From Mesorhizobium sp. M2E.F.Ca.ET.219.01.1.1 (GTDB taxonomy: Bacteria; Pseudomonadota; Alphaproteobacteria; Rhizobiales; Rhizobiaceae), in contig NZ_SADT02000002.1 in the NCBI RefSeq assembly GCF_004016445.2, positions 682,001 through 746,000 on the forward strand: a stretch of DNA of 64,000 nt, read 5' to 3'. A program made the translations under genes and the position numbers. Position 1 is the stretch's first letter. Every line of letters begins with the position of its first letter. Shown piece after piece: positions 27,218 through 35,700 of this stretch. Below the pieces are notes generated by a model, which was not told the origin of the DNA, did not search any database, and saw nothing but the letters and a program-made list of their open reading frames with translations.

Positions 27218-29100
27218 TGGCCGAAAAGACCGTATCCGCCGAAGCCGGCACTCTCACGACCCTGCGCAACCTCTGGCCCTATATGTGGCCGGCCGAGCGC
27301 GCCGATCTCAGAGCTCGTGTCACCTGGGCGACGCTGCTTCTGGTCGTGGCCAAGCTCACTTTGGTTGCCGGCCCGTATTTCTTCAAATGGGCGACGGATG
27401 CGCTGGCTCATGCCGCCAAGACGCCGCCGCCGCTGCCGTCCTTCCTGCTCGCGCCCGTGGCGCTGGTCATCGCCTATAACGTGCTGCGCCTGGTCCAGCT
27501 CGGCTTCAACCAGTTGCGCGACGCGCTGTTTGCCCGCGTCGGCCAGTATGCGGTGCGTCAGCTCGCCTACCGCACCTTCGTCCACATGCACGAGCTGTCG
27601 CTGCGCTTCCATCTCGAGCGCCGCACCGGCGGCCTGTCGCGCATCATCGAGCGCGGCACCAAGGGCATCGAGACGATCGTGCGCTTCATCATGCTGAACA
27701 CGGCGCCGACCATCCTCGAATTCGCGCTGACGGCCGGCATCTTCGCCTTCACCTATGGCTGGAAATATGTCGCCGTGGTCGCCGCCACCGTCTGGCTCTA
27801 TGTCTGGTTCACGGTCAAGGCCAGCGACTGGCGCATCTCGATCCGCCGGGACATGAATGACAGCGACACCGACGCCAACACCAAGGCGATCGACTCCCTG
27901 CTCAACTTCGAGACGGTCAAATATTTCACCAATGAGCACATGGAGGCCGAGCGCTTCGACCGCTCGATGGCGCGCTATGAGATCGCCGCGACCAAGACCT
28001 GGACGTCGCTCGGCTGGCTGAATTTCGGCCAGGGGCTCATCTTCGGCCTGGGCACCGTCGTCGTCATGTGCATGTCGGCGCTGGAAGTGCAGGCCGGCAC
28101 GCAGAGCGTGGGCGACTTCGTCTTCATCAACGCCATGCTGATCCAGCTTTCGGTGCCGCTCAATTTCATCGGCTTCATCTACCGCGAGATCCGGCAGGGG
28201 TTGACCGACATCGAGCACATGTTCGACCTGCTCGACGTACCTCAGGAGATCGTCGACAAGCCGGATGCCAAGCCGCTGAAGGTCGGCCCCGGCAAGGTCG
28301 AGTTCCGCGACGTGCATTTCTCCTATGATCCGACCCGCAAGATCCTGAAGGGCGTCTCCTTCGAGGTGCCCGCCGGCAAGACGGTGGCGATCGTCGGCCC
28401 GTCAGGCGCCGGCAAGTCGACCATTTCCAGGCTTCTGTTCCGCTTCTACGACGTGCAATCCGGCCAGGTGCTGATAGACGGCCAGGACATCCGCGACGTC
28501 ACCCAGGAGAGCCTGCGCGCCGTGCTCGGCATGGTGCCGCAGGACACGGTGCTGTTCAACGACACCATCGCCTACAACATCCGCTACGGCCGCATCGGCG
28601 CCAGCGAGGAGGAGGTGCGCAAGGCGGCCGAGCTCGCCCAGATCGGCCCTTTCATCGACAAGCTACCCGAAGGCTACAAGTCGATGGTCGGCGAGCGGGG
28701 CTTAAAGCTGTCGGGCGGCGAAAAGCAGCGCGTGGCGATCGCCCGCACCATCCTCAAGGCGCCGCCGATCCTGATGCTCGACGAGGCGACCGCGGCGCTG
28801 GACAGCCACACCGAGCAGGAAATCCAGGCAGCGCTGGACCTCGTCAGCAAGGGCCGCACCACTATCGTCATCGCGCACCGGCTGTCGACGGTGATCTCGG
28901 CCGACGAGATCATCGTGCTCAAGGACGGCCAGATCGCCGAGCGCGGCACGCATGCCGCGCTGCTGGCCAAACACGGCCTCTACGCCTCGATGTGGGACCG
29001 CCAGCGCGAGGCGACCGAGGCAGAGGAGCGCCTGCGCATCGCGCGGGAAAGCGACGAGCTGGGCGTGATCGTGCGCAGGAGAACGGCGGAGGTAAGCTGA
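27217..29100 (+). CDS. Atm1-type ABC exporter (heavy metal/glutathione conjugates)
   Basis: A 627-aa half transporter with a fused permease and ATPase, of the ABCB7/HMT1/Atm1 family. The membrane domain contains FHLERRTGGLSRIIERGTKG, NTKAIDSLLNFETVKYFTNE and FINAMLIQLSVPLNFIGFIY. The nucleotide-binding domain has Walker A VGPSGAGKSTISRLLFRFYD, signature KLSGGEKQRVAIARTILKAP, Walker B ILMLDEATAALD and the H-loop VIAHRLSTV. Close relatives export glutathione-metal or persulfide conjugates. The start is GTG at 27217. Linkage to a cysteine-rich ArsR supports metal or thiol-stress control. Confidence 0.9.
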   Translation: MAEKTVSAEAGTLTTLRNLWPYMWPAERADLRARVTWATLLLVVAKLTLVAGPYFFKWATDALAHAAKTPPPLPSFLLAPVALVIAYNVLRLVQLGFNQLRDALFARVGQYAVRQLAYRTFVHMHELSLRFHLERRTGGLSRIIERGTKGIETIVRFIMLNTAPTILEFALTAGIFAFTYGWKYVAVVAATVWLYVWFTVKASDWRISIRRDMNDSDTDANTKAIDSLLNFETVKYFTNEHMEAERFDRSMARYEIAATKTWTSLGWLNFGQGLIFGLGTVVVMCMSALEVQAGTQSVGDFVFINAMLIQLSVPLNFIGFIYREIRQGLTDIEHMFDLLDVPQEIVDKPDAKPLKVGPGKVEFRDVHFSYDPTRKILKGVSFEVPAGKTVAIVGPSGAGKSTISRLLFRFYDVQSGQVLIDGQDIRDVTQESLRAVLGMVPQDTVLFNDTIAYNIRYGRIGASEEEVRKAAELAQIGPFIDKLPEGYKSMVGERGLKLSGGEKQRVAIARTILKAPPILMLDEATAALDSHTEQEIQAALDLVSKGRTTIVIAHRLSTVISADEIIVLKDGQIAERGTHAALLAKHGLYASMWDRQREATEAEERLRIARESDELGVIVRRRTAEVS

Positions 29101-29111
29101 GACGATGGAGC

Positions 29112-29142
29112 GCTGATCTCCCCCACAAGGGGGGAGATCAGC
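29112..29142. terminator. hairpin after the ABC exporter gene
   Basis: GCTGATCTCCCCC, loop ACAA, GGGGGGAGATCAGC: a near-perfect 13-bp stem 12 nt past the exporter stop. There is no T-run, and the arms are type A repeat sequence, so it is a repeat-derived candidate terminator or mRNA 3' stabiliser. Confidence 0.5.
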
Positions 29143-29180
29143 AGCGTCGGCGCCGCGCCTCCAAGCAGTCGAAAATCCCC

Positions 29181-29211
29181 TTGACCTCAACCTAACTTGA
29201 GCTTGCAAACC
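29181..29211 (+). promoter_or_regulatory. SoxR-type box with promoter
   Basis: TTGACC (29181-29186) followed by the dyad CCTCAA-CCTAA-CTTGAG (29185-29201). This closely matches the SoxR binding site (CCTCAAG-TTAA-CTTGAGG type) with the long spacer typical of MerR-family promoters. A weak -10 would fall near 29206-29211. It lies 58 nt before the monooxygenase start. No soxR gene is in the window. Confidence 0.6.
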
Positions 29212-29259
29212 GTCTCCGAGCCACCTGCCAGGCAACCTTCCAATTGGAGACAGATCGAA

Positions 29260-29601
29260 ATGAGCACTGAAAATCACCGCACCGGCAGCGTGTTCCGGGT
29301 CGACAAATTCGTCGTGCCGGCCGAGGCGCGCGACGAAATCCTGATCAGGGTCTTCATGACGCATGAATTGTTGCGCCGGCAGGAAGGCTTCGTGCAGGAT
29401 TTCCTGCTCGAACAATTCTCCGGTCCGGGCGAGTTCAACATCGTCACCATGGTCGAGTGGGAAAGCCAGGACGCCGTCGACAAGGTGGTGCCGATCGTCA
29501 AGGCGGCCCACGATCGCATCGCCTTCAGCGCGCAGGAAACCATCGCGCGGCTCGGCGTCAAGGCCGACATCGCCAACTACCAGCGCGTGCCGGAGGTGTA
29601 A
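29260..29601 (+). CDS. ABM-domain monooxygenase-like protein
   Basis: A 113-aa protein of the antibiotic-biosynthesis-monooxygenase (ABM) dimeric barrel family: VFRVDKFVVPAEARDEILIR, LLRRQEGFVQDFLLEQFSGP, FNIVTMVEWESQDAVDKVVP. TTGGAGACAG precedes the ATG at 29260. The SoxR-type box upstream suggests induction by redox-cycling compounds, and ABM proteins are known SoxR targets in other bacteria. Such enzymes often oxidise quinones or phenolic antibiotics. The last 25 nt overlap the convergent SMP-30 gene. Confidence 0.85.
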   Translation: MSTENHRTGSVFRVDKFVVPAEARDEILIRVFMTHELLRRQEGFVQDFLLEQFSGPGEFNIVTMVEWESQDAVDKVVPIVKAAHDRIAFSAQETIARLGVKADIANYQRVPEV

Positions 29602-30470
29602 GAAGGCCATCCGGCTCCCGGCGCGGATACAGCGATGCTCAGCACCTGACCGGTGCGGGCGTCGCTCACCATATGCTCGAAACCGCGCCATTCGGCGGCG
29701 AGGATGAAAAGCGTCCTGCCGTCGGCTCCGCCCAGCATGCAGGCAAAGCAACCCCGATCGACTTCGACCTGGTCGATTTTCTCGCCGCCTTCGCGCACTC
29801 TGACACAGTGCCGGTTCGGAACGTCGGCATACCAGACGCAGCCTTCGGCATCGATGCAGATGCCGTCGGGATAGTCGTTGCCGAGATCGGCCCATACGCG
29901 CCGGTTGGAAAGGCTGCCTTCCTCCGCGATGTCGAAAGCCGTCAATCGATTGGCATGGGATTCGGCGACGATCAGCGTCCGGTTGTCCGGCGTCACCGCC
30001 ATGCCGTTGGCGAAGGCGATATCCTCGGCGACCTGCCGAACCGAGCCGTCCGGCGTGATGAGCACGATCGTGCCCGGTCCGAAATGCTCGCCCGGCGCCG
30101 GCGCCGGGCCGCCGCCATTGACGTAGATATTGCCGCGTCCATCGACGACGATTTCGTTCCAGGGGTTATTCGACAACCCTCGGAGATCGGCATGAGTGGC
30201 GAGCGTCCCGTCCGCTTCCGGCCTGAGCAGAAGGCCTTCCCGGCCGGAAATGACAAGCAACCGCCCATCCGGCTGCCAGTCGATCGAATAGGGCAGGACG
30301 GCCGGCACATTGACCATGACCTCGCTTTTGCCGCGCTCGTCCACGGCGACGATCTCGCCGGTGCCCCAGTTGCACAGCCAGAGCCGGCCGTCATGCCAGC
30401 GCGGTGACTCGCCGAAGGCAAGGCCCTCGGTGATGATATTGGCTTTCCTTGTGCTGCTCGATGATGGCAT
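29577..30470 (-). CDS. SMP-30/gluconolactonase family protein
   Basis: A 297-aa six-bladed beta-propeller. It has [20 protein letters not shown] (metal-binding Glu), [20 protein letters not shown] (Asn ligand), [20 protein letters not shown] (Asn ligand) and [20 protein letters not shown] (Asp ligand), the complete calcium/zinc site of the family. The reaction is lactone hydrolysis, possibly of sugar lactones. It is convergent with the ABM gene. Confidence 0.88.
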   Translation of the reverse strand: MPSSSSTRKANIITEGLAFGESPRWHDGRLWLCNWGTGEIVAVDERGKSEVMVNVPAVLPYSIDWQPDGRLLVISGREGLLLRPEADGTLATHADLRGLSNNPWNEIVVDGRGNIYVNGGGPAPAPGEHFGPGTIVLITPDGSVRQVAEDIAFANGMAVTPDNRTLIVAESHANRLTAFDIAEEGSLSNRRVWADLGNDYPDGICIDAEGCVWYADVPNRHCVRVREGGEKIDQVEVDRGCFACMLGGADGRTLFILAAEWRGFEHMVSDARTGQVLSIAVSAPGAGWPSYTSGTRW

Positions 30471-30659
30471 TGGCTGGCTCCGTGGGCGGGTTGTCCAGCC
30501 TTAGGACGGATGAGATGGCCGGGTTCCTACAGTCTTGTTCAAAGTCGCGGCCATCATCGCCGTGCCCGCTCCCCCAACTCTCCGCCCATTGTTGCGTTGC
30601 GGGGAGGGGGGCTTTCCGCTATTGAGGCGCAACCTGAAACAGGGACCGTCCCCAGCCCT

Positions 30660-31358
30660 ATGACGCTTCTCGACTCGGTCAAGAATACGTTCGTTCCGAT
30701 CCATCGCGAAGGCTATCCCTTCATCGCCGCCTTCGCCGCTGCGACGCTGTTTCTCGGCTATTTCTCCTCGGTCCTGTTCTGGATCGGGCTGATCCTCACC
30801 GCCTGGTGCGTCTATTTCTACCGCGATCCCGAGCGGGTCACGCCGGTCGACGACCGGCTGGTGGTGAGTCCGGCCGATGGTGTGATCTCGGCGGTCGGCC
30901 CGGCCGTGCCGCCGAGCGAGCTTGGCCTGGGCTCCGGCGAGATGACCCGCATTTCCGTGTTCATGAATGTCTTTTCCTGCCACATCAACCGCGCTCCGGT
31001 GCGTGGGCGGATCACGCGCATCGAGCACAAGCCGGGCAAATTCCTCAATGCCGAGCTCGACAAGGCAAGTGCCGAGAACGAGCGCAATGGCCTGGTCATC
31101 GACAGCCCCAACGGCACGATTGCCGCCGTCCAGATCGCCGGCCTTGTGGCGCGGCGCATCGTCTGCTGGGCCGAGGCCGGCGGCACGATCGCCATCGGCG
31201 AGCGTTTCGGCTTGATCCGCTTCGGCTCGCGCGTCGACGTCTTCCTGCCGTCGGGCGCCGTGCCGCGCGTCGCGGTCGGCCAGACAGCGGTTGGCGGCGA
31301 GACCGTGCTTGCCGAATTCGGCGGCACGGCGGTCACGCCCCTGGTCAGGGTGTCCTGA
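30660..31358 (+). CDS. psd: phosphatidylserine decarboxylase
   Basis: A 232-aa membrane-associated pyruvoyl enzyme (short Psd-B type) making phosphatidylethanolamine. The N-terminal membrane region contains [18 protein letters not shown] and [20 protein letters not shown]. Then [33 protein letters not shown] and the autocleavage site GS within [12 protein letters not shown], which would generate the pyruvoyl group. It is followed 3 nt later by pssA, the enzyme that supplies its substrate. Confidence 0.93.
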   Translation: MTLLDSVKNTFVPIHREGYPFIAAFAAATLFLGYFSSVLFWIGLILTAWCVYFYRDPERVTPVDDRLVVSPADGVISAVGPAVPPSELGLGSGEMTRISVFMNVFSCHINRAPVRGRITRIEHKPGKFLNAELDKASAENERNGLVIDSPNGTIAAVQIAGLVARRIVCWAEAGGTIAIGERFGLIRFGSRVDVFLPSGAVPRVAVGQTAVGGETVLAEFGGTAVTPLVRVS

Positions 31359-31361
31359 GCG

Positions 31362-32177
31362 TTGGGCGCGCCCTTCAAAAAATTCGAGGCCCATGCCAGC
31401 GGCGGTCCGCGCATCCGCGAGATCCCGATGCGCATGGTGCTGCCCAATCTGGTCACGGTGCTTGCCATCTGCGCCGGCCTGTCCGGCATCCGCTTCGCCT
31501 TCGAGAACCGCTTCGAGATCGCGGTGGTCATGGTTCTGCTTGCCGCCTTCCTCGACGGCATCGACGGGCGGCTGGCGCGCATGCTGAAGGCCACCTCGAA
31601 ATTCGGCGCGCAGATGGATTCGCTGGCCGATATCGTCAATTTCGGCGTGGCGCCGGCGCTGGTGCTCTATGCCTTCCTGCTCGATCGCGCGGGGTCGCCG
31701 GGCTGGATCGCCGCGCTTCTGTTCACCATCGCCTGCGGCATGCGGCTCGCCCGCTTCAACGTGCTGGCCGACGATACCGACCAGCCGGCTTGGCAGAGCG
31801 AATATTTCGTCGGCGTGCCGGCCCCGGCCGGCGCGGTGCTGGTCATGCTGCCGCTCTATCTCTATTTCCTGCGGCTCGGGCTGGAGCCATCCAGGCCGGC
31901 TGCCTTCATCGCCACCGGCTTCACGGTACTGGTCGCATTTCTGCTGGTCAGCCGCCTGCCGGTCTATTCGGGCAAAAGCGTCAAGGTGCCGGGCGACAGG
32001 GTGCTGCCGGTCATCCTGGCGGTGGTGCTCTATATCCTGCTGCTGATGACCTATCCCTGGTACACGCTGACGGCTTCGGTCGCGGGATATCTGCTCTTCC
32101 TGCCGTTCTCGGTGCGCGCCTATTCGAAGCGGGCCATGCGCGAGGGCGAGAAGGTGCCGCCTTCGGATATCGGGTGA
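31362..32177 (+). CDS. pssA: CDP-diacylglycerol-serine O-phosphatidyltransferase
   Basis: A 271-aa polytopic membrane enzyme of the CDP-alcohol phosphatidyltransferase family. The catalytic signature DG-x2-AR-x8-G-x3-D-x3-D appears as DGRLARMLKATSKFG then AQMDSLAD. About eight hydrophobic helices follow the pattern of PssA. The start is TTG at 31362, three bases after psd, giving a psd-pssA operon that converts CDP-diacylglycerol and serine to phosphatidylserine and then phosphatidylethanolamine. A large hairpin follows the stop. Confidence 0.92.
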   Translation: MGAPFKKFEAHASGGPRIREIPMRMVLPNLVTVLAICAGLSGIRFAFENRFEIAVVMVLLAAFLDGIDGRLARMLKATSKFGAQMDSLADIVNFGVAPALVLYAFLLDRAGSPGWIAALLFTIACGMRLARFNVLADDTDQPAWQSEYFVGVPAPAGAVLVMLPLYLYFLRLGLEPSRPAAFIATGFTVLVAFLLVSRLPVYSGKSVKVPGDRVLPVILAVVLYILLLMTYPWYTLTASVAGYLLFLPFSVRAYSKRAMREGEKVPPSDIG

Positions 32178-32185
32178 GCGCGCGC

Positions 32186-32286
32186 TAGAGCGGTTCGCCG
32201 TTTCACGGAAACGGCGAACCGCTCTATCTCATTGTTTACGCAATTCCGGACGGAAAACTGCTCACACTTTTCCTGGCATTGCTCTA
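32186..32286. repeat. long hairpin plus conserved intergenic repeat (type D)
   Basis: A perfect 18-bp stem (32186-32203 against 32209-32226) with loop CACGG; the arm begins TAGAGCGGTTCGCCG. It is followed by a sequence with CAATTCCGGACGGAAAACTG and CACTTTTCCTGGCATTGCTC, which I remember as part of a widespread rhizobial intergenic repeat. It separates convergent pssA and the Aas-like gene and overlaps the latter's stop codon. It probably ends both transcripts. Confidence 0.8.
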
Positions 32287-34506
32287 GGCCGCCACACCCA
32301 GCCCCAGCCGATCGATCGCCAGCTTGCGGGCCGAGACGTAATCCGTCTTGCCCGAGCCCAGCACCGGGATCTCTTCCACCTTGATGATGTCATTGGGCAC
32401 CATCAACTCAGCGGCGCCGGCCTTCTTGCCGAACTGCCGCAGTTCCTCGGCATTGGCGTCGTCGGCGGTGGTGACCAGCACGATGCGTTCGCCGCGCCTT
32501 TTGTCGGGCACGGCCACCGCCGCGTGGCGCTCTTCCGGCCACAGCGACTGCACCAGCATCTCGACGGCGCCCAGCGACACCATCTCGCCGGCGATCTTGG
32601 CGAAGCGCTTCGCCCGGCCGCGTATGGTGATGAAGCCCTCGCGGTCGATCGAGACGATGTCGCCGGTGTCGTGCCAGCCCTCCAGCGGCTGCAATTCGCC
32701 GGGGCGGTCGGCGCTCATGTAGCCCATCATCATGTTCGGCCCGTCGAGCCACAGCCGGCCGCCCTCGGTGATGCCTTCGACAGGCTCCAGCTTCAGGCGG
32801 ATGGCCGGCAGCGGCCGGCCGACCGTGCCGTCGCGGCTGTGGATGGCGGTGTTCACCGCCACCACGGGCGCGGCCTCGGTCAGCCCGAAACCTTCGACGA
32901 TCGAGGCCTCGAAGCGGTCGCGGTAGGTGCGTCGCGTCTCCGGCTTCACCGCCTCGGCGCCGGCCACGACGAAGCGTAGGCTGGAGAAGTCGCCGTCCTT
33001 GGCGGTGCGGGCATAGTTAGCCAGGAACGTGTCGGTGCCGAACATCACGGTCGGCTTCACCTTGCGGGCGATCTCGGGGATGATCTTGTAGTGCAGCGGC
33101 GAGGGGTAGAGGAACAGCTTTACGCCCAGCACCAGCGGCAGGATGGTGCCGCCGGTGAGCCCGAAGGAATGGAAAGCCGGCAGTACGTTGAGCAGGATGT
33201 CGGCCGGCGAGACGGAAACGCGCGCCTCGGCCTGCATGACATTGGCAAGCAGGCTGCGGTTCGACAGCACCACCGCCTTCGGCGTGCCTTCCGAGCCGGA
33301 GGTGAACAGGATGACAGCGGGCTTCGAGGCTTGCTGCCGCTGCAGCGGAAAGCGCCACAAAAGCGCGGCGGCGACCTTGTCCAGCGCCGTCACGCCGGCG
33401 CGCACGTCTTCCAGCCACAGCATCTTCGCGCCGCCCGCCTCGACCGCGGCAATGATGTCGTCGATGCCGGCTTTTTCGACGAAAGCGCGGGAGGACACCA
33501 CGGTGCGGATGACGGCAGTGCGGATCGCCGCGGTCACGCTCGCCGGGCCGGCGGTGTAGTTGATCATCGCCGCAACCCTGGCCGCCGACATCAGGCCGAC
33601 GAAGGTGAGCACCACGCCATTGGCGTTGGGCAGGAGCACGCCGACCGCTTCGCCTGGCGCCGTCACCGCCTCGAAACGGCGTCCGAGCACGCGCGCGCCG
33701 ATGAACAGCTTGCGGTAGCTGAGCGAACCCGAAATCACGTCCTCGATGATCGGATGCGACGGACCGACGCGATCGGCGGCGTCGCGCATGGCGAGGAACA
33801 GGCCGCGGTCGAGATTGGCGCCGTAGAGCCGCGCCTCGGCGAACCGGTCGAACAGCGCGTTGGTGTTGGAGGCCATGTCGGGATTGCGCGCCACCAGCTC
33901 GGCGACGGTCATCGGCTCCAGCACGCTCACCGAAAGCCGCGGGAACCAGTGGCGGGGCGCTTTCTCCTTCGGCGTCAGCGACACCGGCAGGTCGCGCGTG
34001 CCGGCAACAAAGATCGGCACGATGCGGGCATCGGCCTGCATGGCGATGCGGGTGATGGCGCGAAACAGCCGGAAGGATTTGACGTCCGGCTCGACATTGT
34101 CCGGCAGGTAGACGGCGAGCCGTCCCTTGCCCTTCAGCACGCGCACCAGCCGCCGGCTGACGAAGACATGCTCGGCATTGAAGGCGATGGTGCGGGCAAG
34201 CTCGCGCCAAGGCTCCAGCCAGGGCGAGCGCGCCGAAGCCTCGTCCAGAATATGCAGCGTGTCGTCGGGAAGCAGCGACAGCATCAGCGCCGGCTCGATG
34301 CGCGACTGGTGCGAGACCACGTAGATGACCGGTGTCTTGGCGCTGCGGGCGATGCGGATGCGGTTGTCTGCGATGCGGTAGGCGAGCTTGAACGGCACAT
34401 AGAGCAGCGCCTGGGTGAAACGCAGGTCGAGCCGGAACCTTTCGATCACGGCGATAAGCAGCCAGGCAAAGACAAGGCCCGCCAGCAGCGCCAGGGTCAG
34501 GATCAT
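32284..34506 (-). CDS. Aas-like acyltransferase / acyl-ACP synthetase fusion
   Basis: A 740-aa two-domain protein. After a hydrophobic N-terminus (LTLALLAGLVFAWLLIAVIE) comes a PlsC/PlsB-like acyltransferase domain (PVIYVVSHQSRIEPALMLSL). Its first motif is HX4E instead of the usual HX4D. The C-terminal half is an AMP-forming acyl-activating enzyme: FTSGSEGTPKAVVLSNRSLL, VEGFGLTEAAPVV, WHDTGDIVSIDREGFITIRG and a terminal GKTDYVSARKL. Aas re-acylates lysophosphatidylethanolamine, which fits the nearby psd-pssA pair. The ATG at 34506 has GGGAGAG upstream. Confidence 0.85.
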   Translation of the reverse strand: MILTLALLAGLVFAWLLIAVIERFRLDLRFTQALLYVPFKLAYRIADNRIRIARSAKTPVIYVVSHQSRIEPALMLSLLPDDTLHILDEASARSPWLEPWRELARTIAFNAEHVFVSRRLVRVLKGKGRLAVYLPDNVEPDVKSFRLFRAITRIAMQADARIVPIFVAGTRDLPVSLTPKEKAPRHWFPRLSVSVLEPMTVAELVARNPDMASNTNALFDRFAEARLYGANLDRGLFLAMRDAADRVGPSHPIIEDVISGSLSYRKLFIGARVLGRRFEAVTAPGEAVGVLLPNANGVVLTFVGLMSAARVAAMINYTAGPASVTAAIRTAVIRTVVSSRAFVEKAGIDDIIAAVEAGGAKMLWLEDVRAGVTALDKVAAALLWRFPLQRQQASKPAVILFTSGSEGTPKAVVLSNRSLLANVMQAEARVSVSPADILLNVLPAFHSFGLTGGTILPLVLGVKLFLYPSPLHYKIIPEIARKVKPTVMFGTDTFLANYARTAKDGDFSSLRFVVAGAEAVKPETRRTYRDRFEASIVEGFGLTEAAPVVAVNTAIHSRDGTVGRPLPAIRLKLEPVEGITEGGRLWLDGPNMMMGYMSADRPGELQPLEGWHDTGDIVSIDREGFITIRGRAKRFAKIAGEMVSLGAVEMLVQSLWPEERHAAVAVPDKRRGERIVLVTTADDANAEELRQFGKKAGAAELMVPNDIIKVEEIPVLGSGKTDYVSARKLAIDRLGLGVAA

Positions 34507-34634
34507 GCCGCTCTCCCAGTCTCCTCCAGGACGCGGCTCTTGAGCGGCCGCTTTGGTGGCAGAGGGTAGCGGAAGCGCGGGCAAGGTCAATGCGGAGTGA
34601 TGCACTACTTCGATCGCCACTTGAAACATCGTGA

Positions 34635-34661
34635 CAAGTGTCGTAAATAATATGACACGTG
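34635..34661. promoter_or_regulatory. inverted repeat upstream of the Xre antitoxin
   Basis: CAAGTGTCGT, spacer AAATAAT, ATGACACGTG: 8 of 10 bases pair in a dyad 15 nt before the antitoxin start. The AT-rich spacer could be the -10 region. Xre-type antitoxins autoregulate their own promoters, so this is a likely operator. Confidence 0.55.
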
Positions 34662-34675
34662 ACGGAGACGTGAAC

Positions 34676-35161
34676 ATGGCCAGTTTCCCGGCGGGGTTCG
34701 CCGAAGCACCACACATGGAGCCGGAGTTCGAACGGCTGGTCGATCTGTTCGGCGGGCCGAAGGTTCTTGGATCCTCGGTATCCAGCCCGCTCGAGGCCCA
34801 TGAAATGATCCTGCACGGAATTCCAAGCCAGGCCCTGGAAAGCCTTGTCAGGCAACTGACCGTCATCGAAGCGGATGCCTTCGAGGCTGCATTCGGCATG
34901 AGCGAGCGGACATTTCAGCGGCACAAATCGGATCACTCCAGGACGCTCAACCGCGAGCAGGGCTCGAGGACCTGGAATTTCGCCAGGGTTCTCACCAAGG
35001 CCACGTCTGTTCTTGGCACTCAAGAAGCGGCCGAAAAATGGATGATCGAGCCCGCCATGGGCTTGGACAACCGGCGACCGATCGACCTCTTGGCCACGGC
35101 GGCGGGCACTATGCTTGTGCAGGAATTCCTCGAACGGCTTGACTATGGTGTCTACGCGTGA
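34676..35161 (+). CDS. Xre/ParS (DUF2384) antitoxin
   Basis: A 161-aa antitoxin. The N-terminal half holds a divergent helix-turn-helix (ALESLVRQLTVIEADAFEAA, FGMSERTFQRHKSDHSRTLN). The C-terminal half is the MbcA/ParS/Xre toxin-binding domain (VLGTQEAAEKWMIEPAMGLD, RPIDLLATAAGTMLVQEFLE, RLDYGVYA). GGAG precedes the ATG at 34676; an ATG at 34652 is the alternative. The stop overlaps the GTG start of the RES toxin (GTGA). Confidence 0.88.
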   Translation: MASFPAGFAEAPHMEPEFERLVDLFGGPKVLGSSVSSPLEAHEMILHGIPSQALESLVRQLTVIEADAFEAAFGMSERTFQRHKSDHSRTLNREQGSRTWNFARVLTKATSVLGTQEAAEKWMIEPAMGLDNRRPIDLLATAAGTMLVQEFLERLDYGVYA

Positions 35162-35664
35162 CGCCTTTGCCGGGTTATCTGGGGACGGGAGAAGTCCTCG
35201 GCTGGAGACTTGACCACAAACGCTTCCAGGCAAGCTGGGACAGCGGCGAGGGAGCCTTCAAACTCGGAGGAAGGTGGAACAGCAAAGGGGTAAGGGCTGT
35301 CTATGCATCCATAGACCCCTCGACCGCCATTCTCGAGGTGGCCGTACACAAGGGATTCCGGACGCTCGATACTGTCCGCCACGTGCTGACGGCATTCGAG
35401 ATCGCCGATCCTTCGAAAATTCATGTCTTGGAAATCGGCGATATCCCAAACGCGAACTGGCTTCGGCCAGGCATTCCAAGCGCAGGGCAGCAGCAATTTG
35501 GCGACGGTCTGCTGGCGGACCACCCCTTGTTCCTGATTCCGAGCGCGGTGTCCCAGCATAGCTGGAACCTGGTGTTCGATCCCGGCCGGGCGAGCGGTCT
35601 CTACAAGCCGCACCTGCAGGAGGATTTCGCGCTGGATACAAGACTTCATCCTCCCGCGGGATAG
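35158..35664 (+). CDS. RES-domain toxin (NAD+ degrading)
   Basis: A 168-aa RES-family toxin. The hallmark residues are present: GWRLDHKRF, LGGRWNSKGVRAVYAS (Arg and Tyr), PSTAILEVAVH (Glu) and a terminal VFDPGRASGL. Characterised RES toxins of Xre-RES modules deplete NAD+ by phosphorolysis or hydrolysis. The GTG start overlaps the antitoxin stop, so the pair is coupled with the antitoxin first. It appears intact. Confidence 0.88.
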   Translation: MTPLPGYLGTGEVLGWRLDHKRFQASWDSGEGAFKLGGRWNSKGVRAVYASIDPSTAILEVAVHKGFRTLDTVRHVLTAFEIADPSKIHVLEIGDIPNANWLRPGIPSAGQQQFGDGLLADHPLFLIPSAVSQHSWNLVFDPGRASGLYKPHLQEDFALDTRLHPPAG

Positions 35665-35684
35665 CGTGCCGTCCAGGCGGGAGG
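35650..35684 (+). terminator. hairpin at the end of the toxin gene
   Basis: CCTCCCGC (35650-35657) pairs with GCGGGAGG (35677-35684) across a 19-nt loop that includes the toxin stop codon. There is no T-run. It may end the Xre-RES transcript before the convergent tautomerase gene. Confidence 0.35.
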
Positions 35685-35700
35685 AGCGAGCACAACACCC

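Noticed and set aside
33091..34569. 492-codon plus-strand frame opposite the Aas-like gene
   Set aside because: His/Arg/Gln-rich shadow of a well-supported gene.
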